Positions 1 through 7,819 of a DNA stretch of 64,000 nt are shown piece after piece (position 1 is the first letter of the stretch; every line of letters begins with the position of its first letter). Where the stretch lies: contig JAEULK010000014.1 in the NCBI GenBank assembly GCA_016793775.1, positions 1 to 64,000 on the forward strand. The letters run 5' to 3'. The position numbers and the translations under genes were made by a program. Source of the stretch: Sphingopyxis sp. (GTDB lineage Bacteria; Pseudomonadota; Alphaproteobacteria; Sphingomonadales; Sphingomonadaceae). The notes below the pieces were generated by a model. The model saw only the letters and a program-made list of their open reading frames with translations. It had not been told where the DNA came from and made no database searches.

Positions 1-59
1 AGGCTACTATCGTCGGGGAGGCCGGGTGGGGGAGCGGGCCGGTGCGGGAACCCAGATAA
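1..59 (+). CDS. Possible 3' end of an upstream gene (partial)
   Basis: One forward frame runs from the window edge to a TAA at 57-59, directly abutting the ATG of the next gene at 60. Only about 18 residues are visible (ending VREPR), too few to recognise. The exact abutment is the kind of spacing expected inside an operon, but a chance open frame over this length is also likely. Confidence 0.3.
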   Translation, partial: ATIVGEAGWGSGPVREPR

Positions 60-641
60 ATGGTCAAGCTCAACAAGATCTACACGCGCACCGGCGACGA
101 CGGCACGACGGGTCTCGTAGACGGGTCGCGCGTCGCAAAGTCCGACGCGCTGATGGCGGCGATCGGCGATGTCGACGAGGCGAACAGCGCGATCGGCGTC
201 GCGGTCGCGGCGCTCGATGGGGCAAGCGACGCGGCGAAGATGCTCGCGCGCATCCAGAACGAATTGTTCGACCTCGGCGCCGATCTTGCGACCCCGCCCG
301 ACATCCAGTTCGGTTTTGGCCCGCACGACATGGCGCTGCGCATTATGCCCAGCCAGATCGCGCGGCTCGAGGACGAGATCGACGCGATGAACGAAGGGCT
401 GGAGGCGCTCAAAAGCTTCATCCTGCCCGGCGGCACCGAGGCGGCGGCGCGGCTGCACCTCGCGCGCGCCATCGCGCGCCGCGCCGAACGCGCGGGCGTG
501 GCGGCGGGGGCGGCGCGCGACCTCAATCCGCTCGCGCTCACCTATCTCAATCGCCTGTCGGATCATCTGTTCGTGCTGACGCGCCACCTCAACGCCGCGT
601 CGGGCGGCGACATATTGTGGAAGCCCGGCGCGACGCGCTGA
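60..641 (+). CDS. Cob(I)alamin adenosyltransferase, PduO type
   Basis: A 193-residue ATP:corrinoid adenosyltransferase, which transfers the adenosyl group of ATP to cob(I)alamin to make adenosylcobalamin, the cofactor of enzymes such as methylmalonyl-CoA mutase. The sequence shows the family landmarks in order: the N-terminal ATP loop YTRTGDDGTTGL (8-19), the PGGT segment (123-126) followed by an arginine-rich helix (RAIARRAER, about 136-144), and NRLSD (164-168). Length fits the MMAB/PduO family. A G-rich stretch at 28-33 could be part of its ribosome binding site, although it is distant. No cobalamin riboswitch is visible upstream, where only 59 bases are present. The trivial name varies (pduO, cobO, mmaB), so no symbol is assigned. 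Confidence 0.93.
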   Translation: MVKLNKIYTRTGDDGTTGLVDGSRVAKSDALMAAIGDVDEANSAIGVAVAALDGASDAAKMLARIQNELFDLGADLATPPDIQFGFGPHDMALRIMPSQIARLEDEIDAMNEGLEALKSFILPGGTEAAARLHLARAIARRAERAGVAAGAARDLNPLALTYLNRLSDHLFVLTRHLNAASGGDILWKPGATR

Positions 642-741
642 CCGAACCGTCGTTCTCTAAATGTTCTAGACAATCGCGCGGCCTGTAACGATATTCGGTC
701 GCGCAACGAAACCGAATCGCCACTCGGGGGATTGTCTCTTC

Positions 742-2058
742 ATGGCCAGCCAGACCGACGCTTCGCATGACCTAAGTTCCGCAGATTGCGTCGTAAAGCT
801 GACGCAGCGCTTCGCCGCGACGCGCCGCCTGACGCTCGATCTGGCCGCGACCTTGTCCGACGCCGATGCCAGCGCCCAGTCGATGCCCGACGCCTCGCCC
901 GCCAAATGGCATCTCGCGCACACCACCTGGTTTTTCGAAACCTTCGTGCTGCGCGACCATGTGCCTGGCTATGCGCTGTTCGACGCGCGCTATCCCTTTC
1001 TGTTCAACAGCTATTATGAGGCTGAGGGACCGCGCCACGCGCGCCCGAACCGCGGCCTCCTGACGCGCCCGTCACTCGACGATGTGCGCGTCTGGCGCGC
1101 GCATGTCGATGCCGCGGTGCAGAGCGCGATCCCCGACCTGCCGCGCGCCGCACTGGCGCTCGTCGAACTCGGTATCCACCATGAACAACAGCATCAGGAA
1201 TTGCTGCTCACCGATGTGAAGCATCTTTTCGCGCAAAACCCGCTCGGCCCCGCGGTATGGGAAAAATGCGCAATCGCGAATGAAGTTGCGCAGATTTCCG
1301 CGGTTTCGCCGCCGCCCGCCGCGCCGAATTCGATCCGTTGGGTGAAGGGCCGCGAAGGCGTCGTCAGCATCGGCCATGCCGGCGGCGATTTTGCTTTCGA
1401 CTGTGAACTTCCGCGGTTTTCCGCACTCCTCACCCCGCACGCGCTCGCCAGCCGCCCGGTCACCAATGGCGAATGGCAGCAATTCATCGCCGACGGCGGC
1501 TATCATAGCGCGTCGCTCTGGCTCAGCGACGGCTGGGCCTGGGTGCAGGACGCGGATGTGAACGCCCCCGCCTATTGGCACGAGGGACGGCACTTCACCC
1601 TGGCGGGCTGGCGGGATATCGATCCGGCCGCGCCGGTGACGCATATCAGCTTCTACGAGGCCGACGCCTTCGCCAGCTGGGCGGGCGCGCGGTTGCCGAC
1701 CGAGGTCGAGTGGGAGGCCGCCGCCGCGGCGCTCGATCCCGCGTCGGGCGACCAGCTCGACAGCGCGCGCGCCGTCCAGCCAGAACCCGCGCCCGCGCCC
1801 GCGACCGACATCGGCCTGCAACAGATGTTCGGCAGCGTGTGGGAATGGACCGGCAGCGCCTATCGCCCCTATCCCGGCTTCCGCGCCGCGCCCGGCGCGG
1901 TCGGCGAATATAATGGCAAGTTCATGAGCGGCCAGTTCGTGCTGCGCGGCGGCAGTGTCGCGACGCCGCGCGGGCATGTGCGCGCCTCCTACCGCAATTT
2001 CTTCTATCCCCACCAGCGCTGGCAGTTCACCGGCGTGCGGCTCGCCAAGGATCTGTGA
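742..2058 (+). CDS. egtB: Ergothioneine biosynthesis protein EgtB
   Basis: A 438-residue non-heme iron sulfoxide synthase. EgtB couples hercynine (trimethylhistidine) to a thiol donor (gamma-glutamylcysteine or cysteine) using O2, the middle step of ergothioneine synthesis. The N-terminal DinB-like half carries the iron ligands: a histidine in KWHLAH (H60) and the HX3HXE motif in HHEQQHQE (H147, H151, E153). The C-terminal half is a formylglycine-generating-enzyme/sulfatase-modifying domain (about 200-438), with typical segments such as RLPTEVEWE and GSVWEWTG and the closing RGGS...ASYRNF. One base separates its stop from egtD, so the two are almost certainly co-transcribed and translationally coupled. 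No egtA, egtC or egtE lies nearby, as is common in proteobacterial EgtB-EgtD pairs. Confidence 0.95.
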   Translation: MASQTDASHDLSSADCVVKLTQRFAATRRLTLDLAATLSDADASAQSMPDASPAKWHLAHTTWFFETFVLRDHVPGYALFDARYPFLFNSYYEAEGPRHARPNRGLLTRPSLDDVRVWRAHVDAAVQSAIPDLPRAALALVELGIHHEQQHQELLLTDVKHLFAQNPLGPAVWEKCAIANEVAQISAVSPPPAAPNSIRWVKGREGVVSIGHAGGDFAFDCELPRFSALLTPHALASRPVTNGEWQQFIADGGYHSASLWLSDGWAWVQDADVNAPAYWHEGRHFTLAGWRDIDPAAPVTHISFYEADAFASWAGARLPTEVEWEAAAAALDPASGDQLDSARAVQPEPAPAPATDIGLQQMFGSVWEWTGSAYRPYPGFRAAPGAVGEYNGKFMSGQFVLRGGSVATPRGHVRASYRNFFYPHQRWQFTGVRLAKDL

Positions 2059-2059
2059 C

Positions 2060-3046
2060 ATGAGTGTCGTTCGCCATCTTCGCCAGGTCGATGCCGATGC
2101 CGCCGGGGTCGACATCGCTTTCCGCGCCGACGTCCATGCCGGGCTGTCGCAGGCGCAAAAGGCGGTTCCGGCGCGCTGGTTCTACGACACGACCGGCTCG
2201 GCGCTGTTCGAGGATATCACCGCGCTTCCCGAATATTATCCGACGCGCAGCGAGACCGATTTGCTGAAGCGCCATGCGGGCGCGATGGCGGCGGCGATCG
2301 GCGCGGGCCGCGCGGTGGTCGAACTGGGGTCGGGCAGCTCGACCAAGACGCCGCTGCTGCTCGATGCGATCCAGCCCGCCGCCTATGTCCCCGTCGATAT
2401 CTCGGGCGATTTCCTGCGCGACAGCGCCGATGCGCTCGCGGCTCGCTTTCCGGGGCTTGCCATCTATCCGGTCGAGGCCGATTTCACCCAGCGCGTGGCG
2501 CTGCCGCGCGAAATCTGCCCGCTGCCCAAGCTCGGTTTTTTCCCCGGTTCGACGATCGGCAACATGGTCGCGCGCACCGCGGTCGATCTGCTCCGCAACT
2601 GGCGCGAGGCGCTCGGCGACGGGTCGCTGCTGCTGATCGGCATCGACCGAACCAAGGATATCGCGGTGCTCGAACGCGCCTATGACGATCCCGCGGGCGT
2701 GACCGCGGCGTTTAACCTCAACCTGCTCGCGCGCATCAACCGCGAACTCGGCGGCACGATCCCGATCGACAATTTCGAGCATCGCGCGATTTGGGACGAC
2801 GTTCATGCGCGTATCGAAATGCATCTGCTGGCGGCTTGCGATTTGGACTTCACCGTCGATGGCCGCAGCTATCATATGGCGAAGGGCGAGACGATCCACA
2901 GCGAGAACAGCCATAAATATGGCCCGCGCGACGCCAATCTTCTGCTCCGTGCCGGCGGCTGGACCCCGCTCGCGACGTGGGACGACGCCGACCCCGCCTT
3001 TGCCTTGATCCTGGCGCAAGCGACCGAGTTCCGCTCGGCCCCCTGA
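2060..3046 (+). CDS. egtD: L-histidine N-alpha-methyltransferase EgtD
   Basis: A 328-residue SAM-dependent methyltransferase that trimethylates histidine to hercynine, the substrate used by EgtB. Family hallmarks are WFYDTTGSALFEDIT (40-54) followed by LPEYYPTRSE, the SAM-binding VELGSGSSTKT (87-97), FFPGSTIGN in the middle and the C-terminal substrate-pocket segment with ETIHSENSHKY. The frame is open upstream inside egtB, but the ATG at 2060 is chosen because it begins the conserved region, gives the family's usual length and sits one base after the egtB stop. This pair supplies the complete proteobacterial route from histidine to the sulfoxide; the final C-S lyase would have to be encoded elsewhere. 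Confidence 0.95.
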   Translation: MSVVRHLRQVDADAAGVDIAFRADVHAGLSQAQKAVPARWFYDTTGSALFEDITALPEYYPTRSETDLLKRHAGAMAAAIGAGRAVVELGSGSSTKTPLLLDAIQPAAYVPVDISGDFLRDSADALAARFPGLAIYPVEADFTQRVALPREICPLPKLGFFPGSTIGNMVARTAVDLLRNWREALGDGSLLLIGIDRTKDIAVLERAYDDPAGVTAAFNLNLLARINRELGGTIPIDNFEHRAIWDDVHARIEMHLLAACDLDFTVDGRSYHMAKGETIHSENSHKYGPRDANLLLRAGGWTPLATWDDADPAFALILAQATEFRSAP

Positions 3047-3115
3047 TCCTCGCCCCTTGACGAAAACGACCGAAGCCGTAGGTGCGCAGGCAGATTTTCA
3101 GCGAAAGGGCAGCAT

Positions 3116-3982
3116 ATGATCGTCGGCGTCATCGGGGCAGGGCAAATGGGCGCGGGTATCGCGCAGGTCTCGGCGGGCGCTGGCCATGACGTCCTGCTCT
3201 CCGACATCGACCTCGCGCGCGCCGAGGCGGGCAAGGCGGGCCTCGCCAAGGGCCTCGCCCGCCTCGTCACCAAGGATAAGATGAGCCAAAGCGACGCCGA
3301 CGCGCTGCTCGGCCGCATCACCCCCGTGGCCGACCATGCCGCCTTCGCCCCCGCCGACCTCGTCGTCGAGGCCGCCACCGAGCGCGAGGAGATCAAACGC
3401 GCGATCTTTGCCAGCGTCGGCCAGCACCTGTCCGGCACCGCGATCCTCGCCTCGAACACCAGCTCGATCCCGATCACCCGGTTGGCGCAGGCGGCGCCCG
3501 ACCCGGCGCGCTTCATTGGGGTCCATTTCTTCAATCCGGTGCCGGTGATGGGGCTGATCGAACTGATCCGCGGTCTCGCGACCAGCGACGACACATTAGC
3601 GAAAGTCGAGGCCTATGGCCGCGGACTCGGCAAGGAAATCGTCCACGCCAACGACGCGCCGGGCTTCATCGTCAACCGCGTGCTGATGCCGCTGATCAAT
3701 GAGGCGATCTTTGCGCTCGGCGAGGGCGTCGCGACGATGCAGGACATCGACGCCGGCTGCCGCCTCGGCCTGAACCATCCGATGGGTCCGATCACCCTCG
3801 CCGACTTCATCGGCCTCGACACCTGTCTCGAAATCATCCGCGTGCTGCACAGCGGCACCGGTGACCCCAAATTCCGCCCCGCGCCGCTGCTGATGAAATA
3901 TGTCGAGGCGGGCTGGGTCGGCAAAAAGGCCGGGCGCGGCTTCTACGACTGGACGGGCGAGGCGCCCGTGCCGACGCGGTGA
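3116..3982 (+). CDS. 3-hydroxyacyl-CoA (3-hydroxybutyryl-CoA) dehydrogenase
   Basis: A 288-residue stand-alone NAD(P)-dependent dehydrogenase that oxidises or forms (S)-3-hydroxyacyl-CoA, in short-chain beta-oxidation or butanoate/aromatic catabolism. The N-terminal Rossmann loop is GAGQMGAG (7-14). The catalytic His-Glu pair sits in HFFNPVPVMGLIEL, followed by the NDAPGFIVNRVL segment that opens the C-terminal helical dimerisation domain and GLNHPMGPITLAD. A Shine-Dalgarno-like AAAGGG at 3104-3109 lies 6 bases before the ATG. It overlaps the next gene by four bases (GTGA). Without multienzyme neighbours its pathway is not defined by context; hbd, paaH and fadB2-type names are all possible. 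Confidence 0.92.
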   Translation: MIVGVIGAGQMGAGIAQVSAGAGHDVLLSDIDLARAEAGKAGLAKGLARLVTKDKMSQSDADALLGRITPVADHAAFAPADLVVEAATEREEIKRAIFASVGQHLSGTAILASNTSSIPITRLAQAAPDPARFIGVHFFNPVPVMGLIELIRGLATSDDTLAKVEAYGRGLGKEIVHANDAPGFIVNRVLMPLINEAIFALGEGVATMQDIDAGCRLGLNHPMGPITLADFIGLDTCLEIIRVLHSGTGDPKFRPAPLLMKYVEAGWVGKKAGRGFYDWTGEAPVPTR

Positions 3983-4524
3983 CCGCGCCGCCGGTCGACC
4001 TCAAGCGCGAACAGCGCGGCGTCGCCCGCGGCGCGGCGGGCGCGGCGGTCACCGGCCTTGTCATCGTCGCGCTCGCCTGGTTTTGGGGCGATCTACTGGT
4101 GCCGCGCATTGATGAGCCGGGGGCGCGGCTGGCGTTCGCGCTGCGCCTCGACCTCGCGCTGCTCTTCTGCCTCGTCGTCGCGATCGGCCGCGTCGCCAAT
4201 GCGCGCTTCGCGTCGGCGGAGGATATCGCCGCCGGGGCCGCGCCGACCGAAAGCGCCGCGGTGCGCGAGCGGCGCGCGATCCTCCAGAACACGCTCGAAC
4301 AAGTCGTGCTCGCCGTGCCGGTGCATCTGGCGCTCGCCTTGCTCGTTCCGGTCGAGCGGATGGCGGTGATCGCGGCGCTGGTGCTGCTGTTCGTCGCCGG
4401 CCGGGTCGCCTTCACGCTCGGCTATGCGCGCGGCGGTCCCGGCCGCGCCTTCGGTTTCGGCCTCACCTTCTACCCGACCGCTGCCGCGCTGCTTACGGCC
4501 GCCGTTCTGGCGCTCGGGATTTGA
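3979..4524 (+). CDS. MAPEG-family membrane protein
   Basis: A 181-residue integral membrane protein that begins with GTG at 3979, overlapping the stop of the dehydrogenase gene (GTGA). It has about four hydrophobic segments (around residues 20-40, 55-70, 110-130 and 160-180). The core RRAILQNTLEQVVLAVPVHL matches the loop-helix signature of the MAPEG superfamily (membrane-associated eicosanoid/glutathione metabolism proteins, NTLEQ motif). Bacterial members are sometimes membrane glutathione transferases, but many have no known reaction, and none is claimed here. Coupled translation with the dehydrogenase is likely from the overlap. Confidence 0.75.
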   Translation: MTAPPVDLKREQRGVARGAAGAAVTGLVIVALAWFWGDLLVPRIDEPGARLAFALRLDLALLFCLVVAIGRVANARFASAEDIAAGAAPTESAAVRERRAILQNTLEQVVLAVPVHLALALLVPVERMAVIAALVLLFVAGRVAFTLGYARGGPGRAFGFGLTFYPTAAALLTAAVLALGI

Positions 4525-4610
4525 GGCTGCGGCCATTTTTGCGCTGGACGCACGCGCCGCCGGGGCGCACAAAATGGACCGGGTCGGGCAGATTCGCCTT
4601 GGGGGGCAAT

Positions 4611-5093
4611 ATGATAAGAGCGATGGCAGGGGCCGCATTGGCGGCGTTGACGATCTGGGCCGCACCGGCGGCGGCGCAAACGGTGAGCATCAAGGATGCG
4701 ACCGCCTTTCGCGGGACGCTGGCTGCCATGGGCTACACCCCCACGGCGATGAAGAACCTCGACACCACTCCCGAATTCGACGTGACGATCGACGGCTTCG
4801 CCACGACCCTGCGCCTGCAACGTTGCGTCGCGGGCAAGGACTGCAAATATATGACCCTCGTCGCCTCCTACAGCGACGTCGTCAACGCGCCGCCGGCGTG
4901 GGTGCAGCAGATGAACGACGAATTCGACCTGCTGCGCGTCGGTTCCAACGACAAGGGCCAGCTCTATATGTTCGGCGCCTATGTGATCGAAGGCCTGCCG
5001 CAGAGCGAACTGAAACGCATCTTCGACTATTGGGCGGCCGACACCGCCGAAATCGGCGAAGAGGCGATCAACGGCGGCCACACGAGCGAGTGA
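4611..5093 (+). CDS. YbjN-domain secreted protein
   Basis: A 160-residue protein with a clear signal peptide (MIRAMAGAALAALTIWAAPA then AAAQ, cleavage near residue 23). The mature part (KDATAFRGTLAAMGYTPT..., FATTLRLQRCVAGKDCKYMTLVASYSD) resembles the YbjN/type III chaperone-like fold common in sphingomonad periplasmic proteins. Two cysteines spaced CVAGKDC may form a disulfide. The frame is open upstream to 4521, but the ATG at 4611 is chosen because it starts the signal peptide and follows a GGGGGG run at 4601-4606. It lies 18 bases before another small secreted protein. No function is assigned. Confidence 0.8.
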   Translation: MIRAMAGAALAALTIWAAPAAAQTVSIKDATAFRGTLAAMGYTPTAMKNLDTTPEFDVTIDGFATTLRLQRCVAGKDCKYMTLVASYSDVVNAPPAWVQQMNDEFDLLRVGSNDKGQLYMFGAYVIEGLPQSELKRIFDYWAADTAEIGEEAINGGHTSE

Positions 5094-5111
5094 GGCGAAC
5101 GGGAGGCTAAG

Positions 5112-5600
5112 ATGCGACGCAAATCCTTCGTGCTGTTGGCGTTTACCGGCCTTGCCCTCGCCTCGGCCGCGCACGCCCAAAAGGGTTCGCCCGAGGAATC
5201 GACGATCGAGAACACTGCCAATTCGGTGACCGAGCCCTTCGACGGCAAGGAGGTCCCCGAGAAGTTGCTGGCGATCCAGGACGATCCCTATTCGCTCGCG
5301 GGGCTCGGTAAATGCGCCGCGATCGTCCAGGAAATCACCGAACTCGACGCGGTGCTCGGCCCCGATGTCAACGCCCAGGCCGAAAAGAGCCGGGCGAAGA
5401 AGCGCGAGGAGACTGCGGGGCGCGTCGCGGGCAATGTCGCGGGGTCGATCATCCCCTTCGGCGGCCTGATCGGCGAGGTCACCGGTGCCAATGCCGAACG
5501 CCGCCGCTATGCGATGGCGATCTATGCCGGCACGGTGCGCCGCGGTTTCTTGAAAGGCGTGGGGCTGGAGCGCGGCTGCAAGGCGCCGGCGCGGCCGTAA
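5112..5600 (+). CDS. Secreted hypothetical protein with glycine-rich helix
   Basis: A 162-residue protein with a signal peptide (MRRKSFVLLAFTGLALASAAHAQ, cleavage after AHA). The mature part contains a charged helical stretch (EKSRAKKREETAGR, about 95-108) and then a small-residue membrane-like helix AGNVAGSIIPFGGLIGEVTGA reminiscent of glycine-zipper segments in outer-membrane lipoproteins. Two cysteines remain in the mature protein. GGGAGG at 5100-5105 is a good ribosome binding site for the ATG at 5112. It sits just downstream of the YbjN-like gene and probably shares its transcript. I do not recognise a named family. Confidence 0.75.
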   Translation: MRRKSFVLLAFTGLALASAAHAQKGSPEESTIENTANSVTEPFDGKEVPEKLLAIQDDPYSLAGLGKCAAIVQEITELDAVLGPDVNAQAEKSRAKKREETAGRVAGNVAGSIIPFGGLIGEVTGANAERRRYAMAIYAGTVRRGFLKGVGLERGCKAPARP

Positions 5601-5627
5601 CCGAAAACGGGCGAAGGAGAGACGGGC

Positions 5628-6770
5628 ATGAAGGTCGGCGATATCCGCTCCTTTACCATCGACGTGCAGCAGGTGGCGCTCGACGACCTTCGGGCGCGGC
5701 TGGCGAATATACGTTGGCCCGAAAAGGAGACCGTCGCCGACTGGGACCAAGGCGTGCCGCTCGCCTATGCGCAGGACCTCGCCGCCTATTGGCGCGACCG
5801 ATATGACTGGCGCCGGATCGAGGCGCGGCTCAATGCGCATCCCAATTATCTGGTCGAGATCGACGGGCTCGACATTCATTTCCTCCATATCCGCTCGAGC
5901 AATCCCGCCGCCCGCCCGTTGGTGCTCACCCATGGCTGGCCGGGGTCGGTCATCGAGTTTCTCGACGTGATCGAACCGCTGTCGGCCGACTATCATCTCG
6001 TGATCCCGTCGCTGCCCGGCTACGGCTTTTCGGGCAAGCCGGCGGAAGCCAAATGGAGCGTCGAGCATATCGCGGCGGCGTGGGACGCGCTGATGGTAGC
6101 GCTTGGCTACCCCCGCTATTTCGCGCAGGGGGGCGACTGGGGCAGCGCGGTGACTTGCGCGATCGGCGGCAATCACGCCGATCATTGCGCCGGCATCCAT
6201 GTCAACATGATCGTCGGCCAGCCCGATCCGGCGACGATGACCGACCTCACCGACGACGAAAAGGCCTATCTCGCGCGCTTCCAATGGTACCGCACGAAAG
6301 ACAATGGCTATTCGACCGAGCATGCGACCCGGCCGCAGACGATCGGCTATGCGCTCGCCGATTCGCCCGTCGGTCAGATGTGCTGGATCGTCGAAAAATG
6401 CCATGGCTGGACCGATTGCGGCCATGAACCCGGCGGCCAGTCGATCGGCGGCCACCCCGAACAGGCGCTGACCAAGGACGCGATGCTCGACACCGTCAGC
6501 CTCTATTGGCTGACCAACAGCGCGGCTTCGTCGGCGCGGCTCTATTGGCACAGCTTTGCGCAATTCGGCTTCGGCGAGATTCATGTGCCGACCGGATGCA
6601 GCCTGTTCCCGCTCGAGATCATGCGCCTGTCGCGGCGCTGGGCGGCGCAGCGCTACAAGAATATCGTGTATTGGAATGAACTCGACTGCGGCGGCCATTT
6701 CGCCGCCTGGGAACAACCCGACCTGTTCGTCGACGAAGTCCGCGCCGCCTTTGCCGCGATGACGCTATAA
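5628..6770 (+). CDS. Epoxide hydrolase, alpha/beta-hydrolase with EHN domain
   Basis: A 380-residue microsomal/juvenile-hormone-type epoxide hydrolase. An N-terminal EHN lid (about 8-115: RWPEKETVADWDQGVPL, YDWRRIEARLN) precedes the alpha/beta-hydrolase core. The oxyanion segment HGWPGS is at 102-107, the nucleophilic aspartate at D170 in GGDWGSAV, and the catalytic histidine at H357 in GGHFAAWEQPDLF. It would open epoxides to diols through an aspartyl-ester intermediate. No export signal is visible, so it is likely cytoplasmic. AAGGAGA upstream is a strong ribosome binding site. Its last six bases overlap the 3' end of the convergent lipoprotein gene. Confidence 0.92.
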   Translation: MKVGDIRSFTIDVQQVALDDLRARLANIRWPEKETVADWDQGVPLAYAQDLAAYWRDRYDWRRIEARLNAHPNYLVEIDGLDIHFLHIRSSNPAARPLVLTHGWPGSVIEFLDVIEPLSADYHLVIPSLPGYGFSGKPAEAKWSVEHIAAAWDALMVALGYPRYFAQGGDWGSAVTCAIGGNHADHCAGIHVNMIVGQPDPATMTDLTDDEKAYLARFQWYRTKDNGYSTEHATRPQTIGYALADSPVGQMCWIVEKCHGWTDCGHEPGGQSIGGHPEQALTKDAMLDTVSLYWLTNSAASSARLYWHSFAQFGFGEIHVPTGCSLFPLEIMRLSRRWAAQRYKNIVYWNELDCGGHFAAWEQPDLFVDEVRAAFAAMTL

Positions 6771-7076
6771 GGGCGTCATCACGGCCTGGCAGCGTTCGGC
6801 CGCGCTACGCGCTGCGGTGTTCCATATCACCTCGTTGCCGTTCCGGGCGAGACGCGCGCCCTTCTTGTTTTCATAGACCGAGCCGCCGACCGACGGCGTC
6901 TGTTTCAGCACCATCGATCGCATGCCGTTGACGCGGACGATCGCGGTGCTGCCGACATAGTTGACGTTGAGCTTGGTGCCGCCGTTGCAGGCATAGCTGG
7001 TCCCTGTCTGGCGCGGCATCGACGAACAGCCGGTCAGTGCGAGCGCACCGGCTGCGAGGGTGAGCGTTCGGATCAT
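6765..7076 (-). CDS. MliC-like lipoprotein (C-type lysozyme inhibitor family)
   Basis: A 103-residue lipoprotein. The N-terminus MIRTLTLAAGALALTGCSS has a lipobox (LTGC, lipidated Cys17). The mature part has the MliC pattern: YACNGGTKLNVNYVGSTAIVRVNG, then SVGGSVYENKKGARLARNGNEVIW, with a second cysteine near the C-terminus. MliC/PliC proteins block C-type lysozyme in the periplasm, so a role in resisting host or predator lysozyme is the family-based guess. The ATG at 7076 is preceded on its strand by GAGGAGAG. It lies 11 bases downstream of the crystallin-fold gene and is probably in the same operon. Confidence 0.82.
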   Translation of the reverse strand: MIRTLTLAAGALALTGCSSMPRQTGTSYACNGGTKLNVNYVGSTAIVRVNGMRSMVLKQTPSVGGSVYENKKGARLARNGNEVIWNTAARSAAERCQAVMTPL

Positions 7077-7087
7077 CGCGTCTCTCC

Positions 7088-7702
7088 TCAATAGCCCGAG
7101 CGGACGCAGAGCACGTCGGCCAGATATTCGCGTCCCGCGACCGTTTCCATATGCTCGCGCGCCGATCCGTTCCAGCCGGCCGAACGGCACCATGTGTCGG
7201 CTGCACGGGCTGCGCAGGCGGCGGTCGCCGATCCGGCGGTGCAAGCGAGCACGCGGTACCGGCTGGTGCTGGGCTGGGTGTGGAATTCGGCGAAATTGCC
7301 GCGCGCGACCTGGTCGTTGGCGATCGGCGGCTGCCAGCCACCCCCGCCGCCCGCGCCGACGGGGCGGATCGACTGGACGGTCATCCCGCGCAGCACGCTG
7401 CCCAGCATCGGTGTGTCGCGATCGACGGTGCGGCAATTGCCGCGATAGCGGGTTTTTTCGCAAAGTTCCCAGCGACCGCTGGCGACGCGGACCGAATTGA
7501 CCGGCCAGGCGAGGCCGAGGTTGGCCTTCGCCTCGCCGATGAACACCGCCGGGCCGCGATAGGCGGCGTCGCGATAGATGGTCGCCTCGGGCGGACGGTA
7601 CATCCGGTCTTCGGGGGTTTGCGCGGTGGAGGTGGCGAGCATCCCCCCGGTCAGCGACGCGAGGGCGGCGCCGACGATGGACAGACGATGCACGGCTTTC
7701 AT
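7088..7702 (-). CDS. Secreted beta/gamma-crystallin-fold protein
   Basis: A 204-residue protein with a signal peptide (MKAVHRLSIVGAALASLTGG..., ending near STAQ). Residues about 39-95 (ATIYRDAAYRGPAVFIGEA..., then WELCEKTRYRGNCRTVDRD) show the paired Greek-key pattern of bacterial beta/gamma-crystallins, a fold that often binds calcium. A glycine-rich linker leads to a C-terminal half with six cysteines and an alanine-rich CTAGSATAACAARAADTWC segment. The domain call rests on pattern only. It is followed by the MliC-like lipoprotein gene, so the two envelope proteins may serve a shared surface-defence or stress role. Confidence 0.75.
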   Translation of the reverse strand: MKAVHRLSIVGAALASLTGGMLATSTAQTPEDRMYRPPEATIYRDAAYRGPAVFIGEAKANLGLAWPVNSVRVASGRWELCEKTRYRGNCRTVDRDTPMLGSVLRGMTVQSIRPVGAGGGGGWQPPIANDQVARGNFAEFHTQPSTSRYRVLACTAGSATAACAARAADTWCRSAGWNGSAREHMETVAGREYLADVLCVRSGY

Positions 7703-7819
7703 AACACGCTCTCCCTGCTGTGGCTGCGACCCGGAGACTCGTTACAGAGCCGGTTTTACAGCATCGGCGGGAAGCGCGCAAACATCATCGGCCACTAACC
7801 ACCCGACGTTGCGGGGAAA

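Noticed and set aside
1-59. Possible cobalamin riboswitch before the adenosyltransferase gene
   Set aside because: Only 59 bases are available, no B12 box is visible, and an open frame ends right at the start codon.
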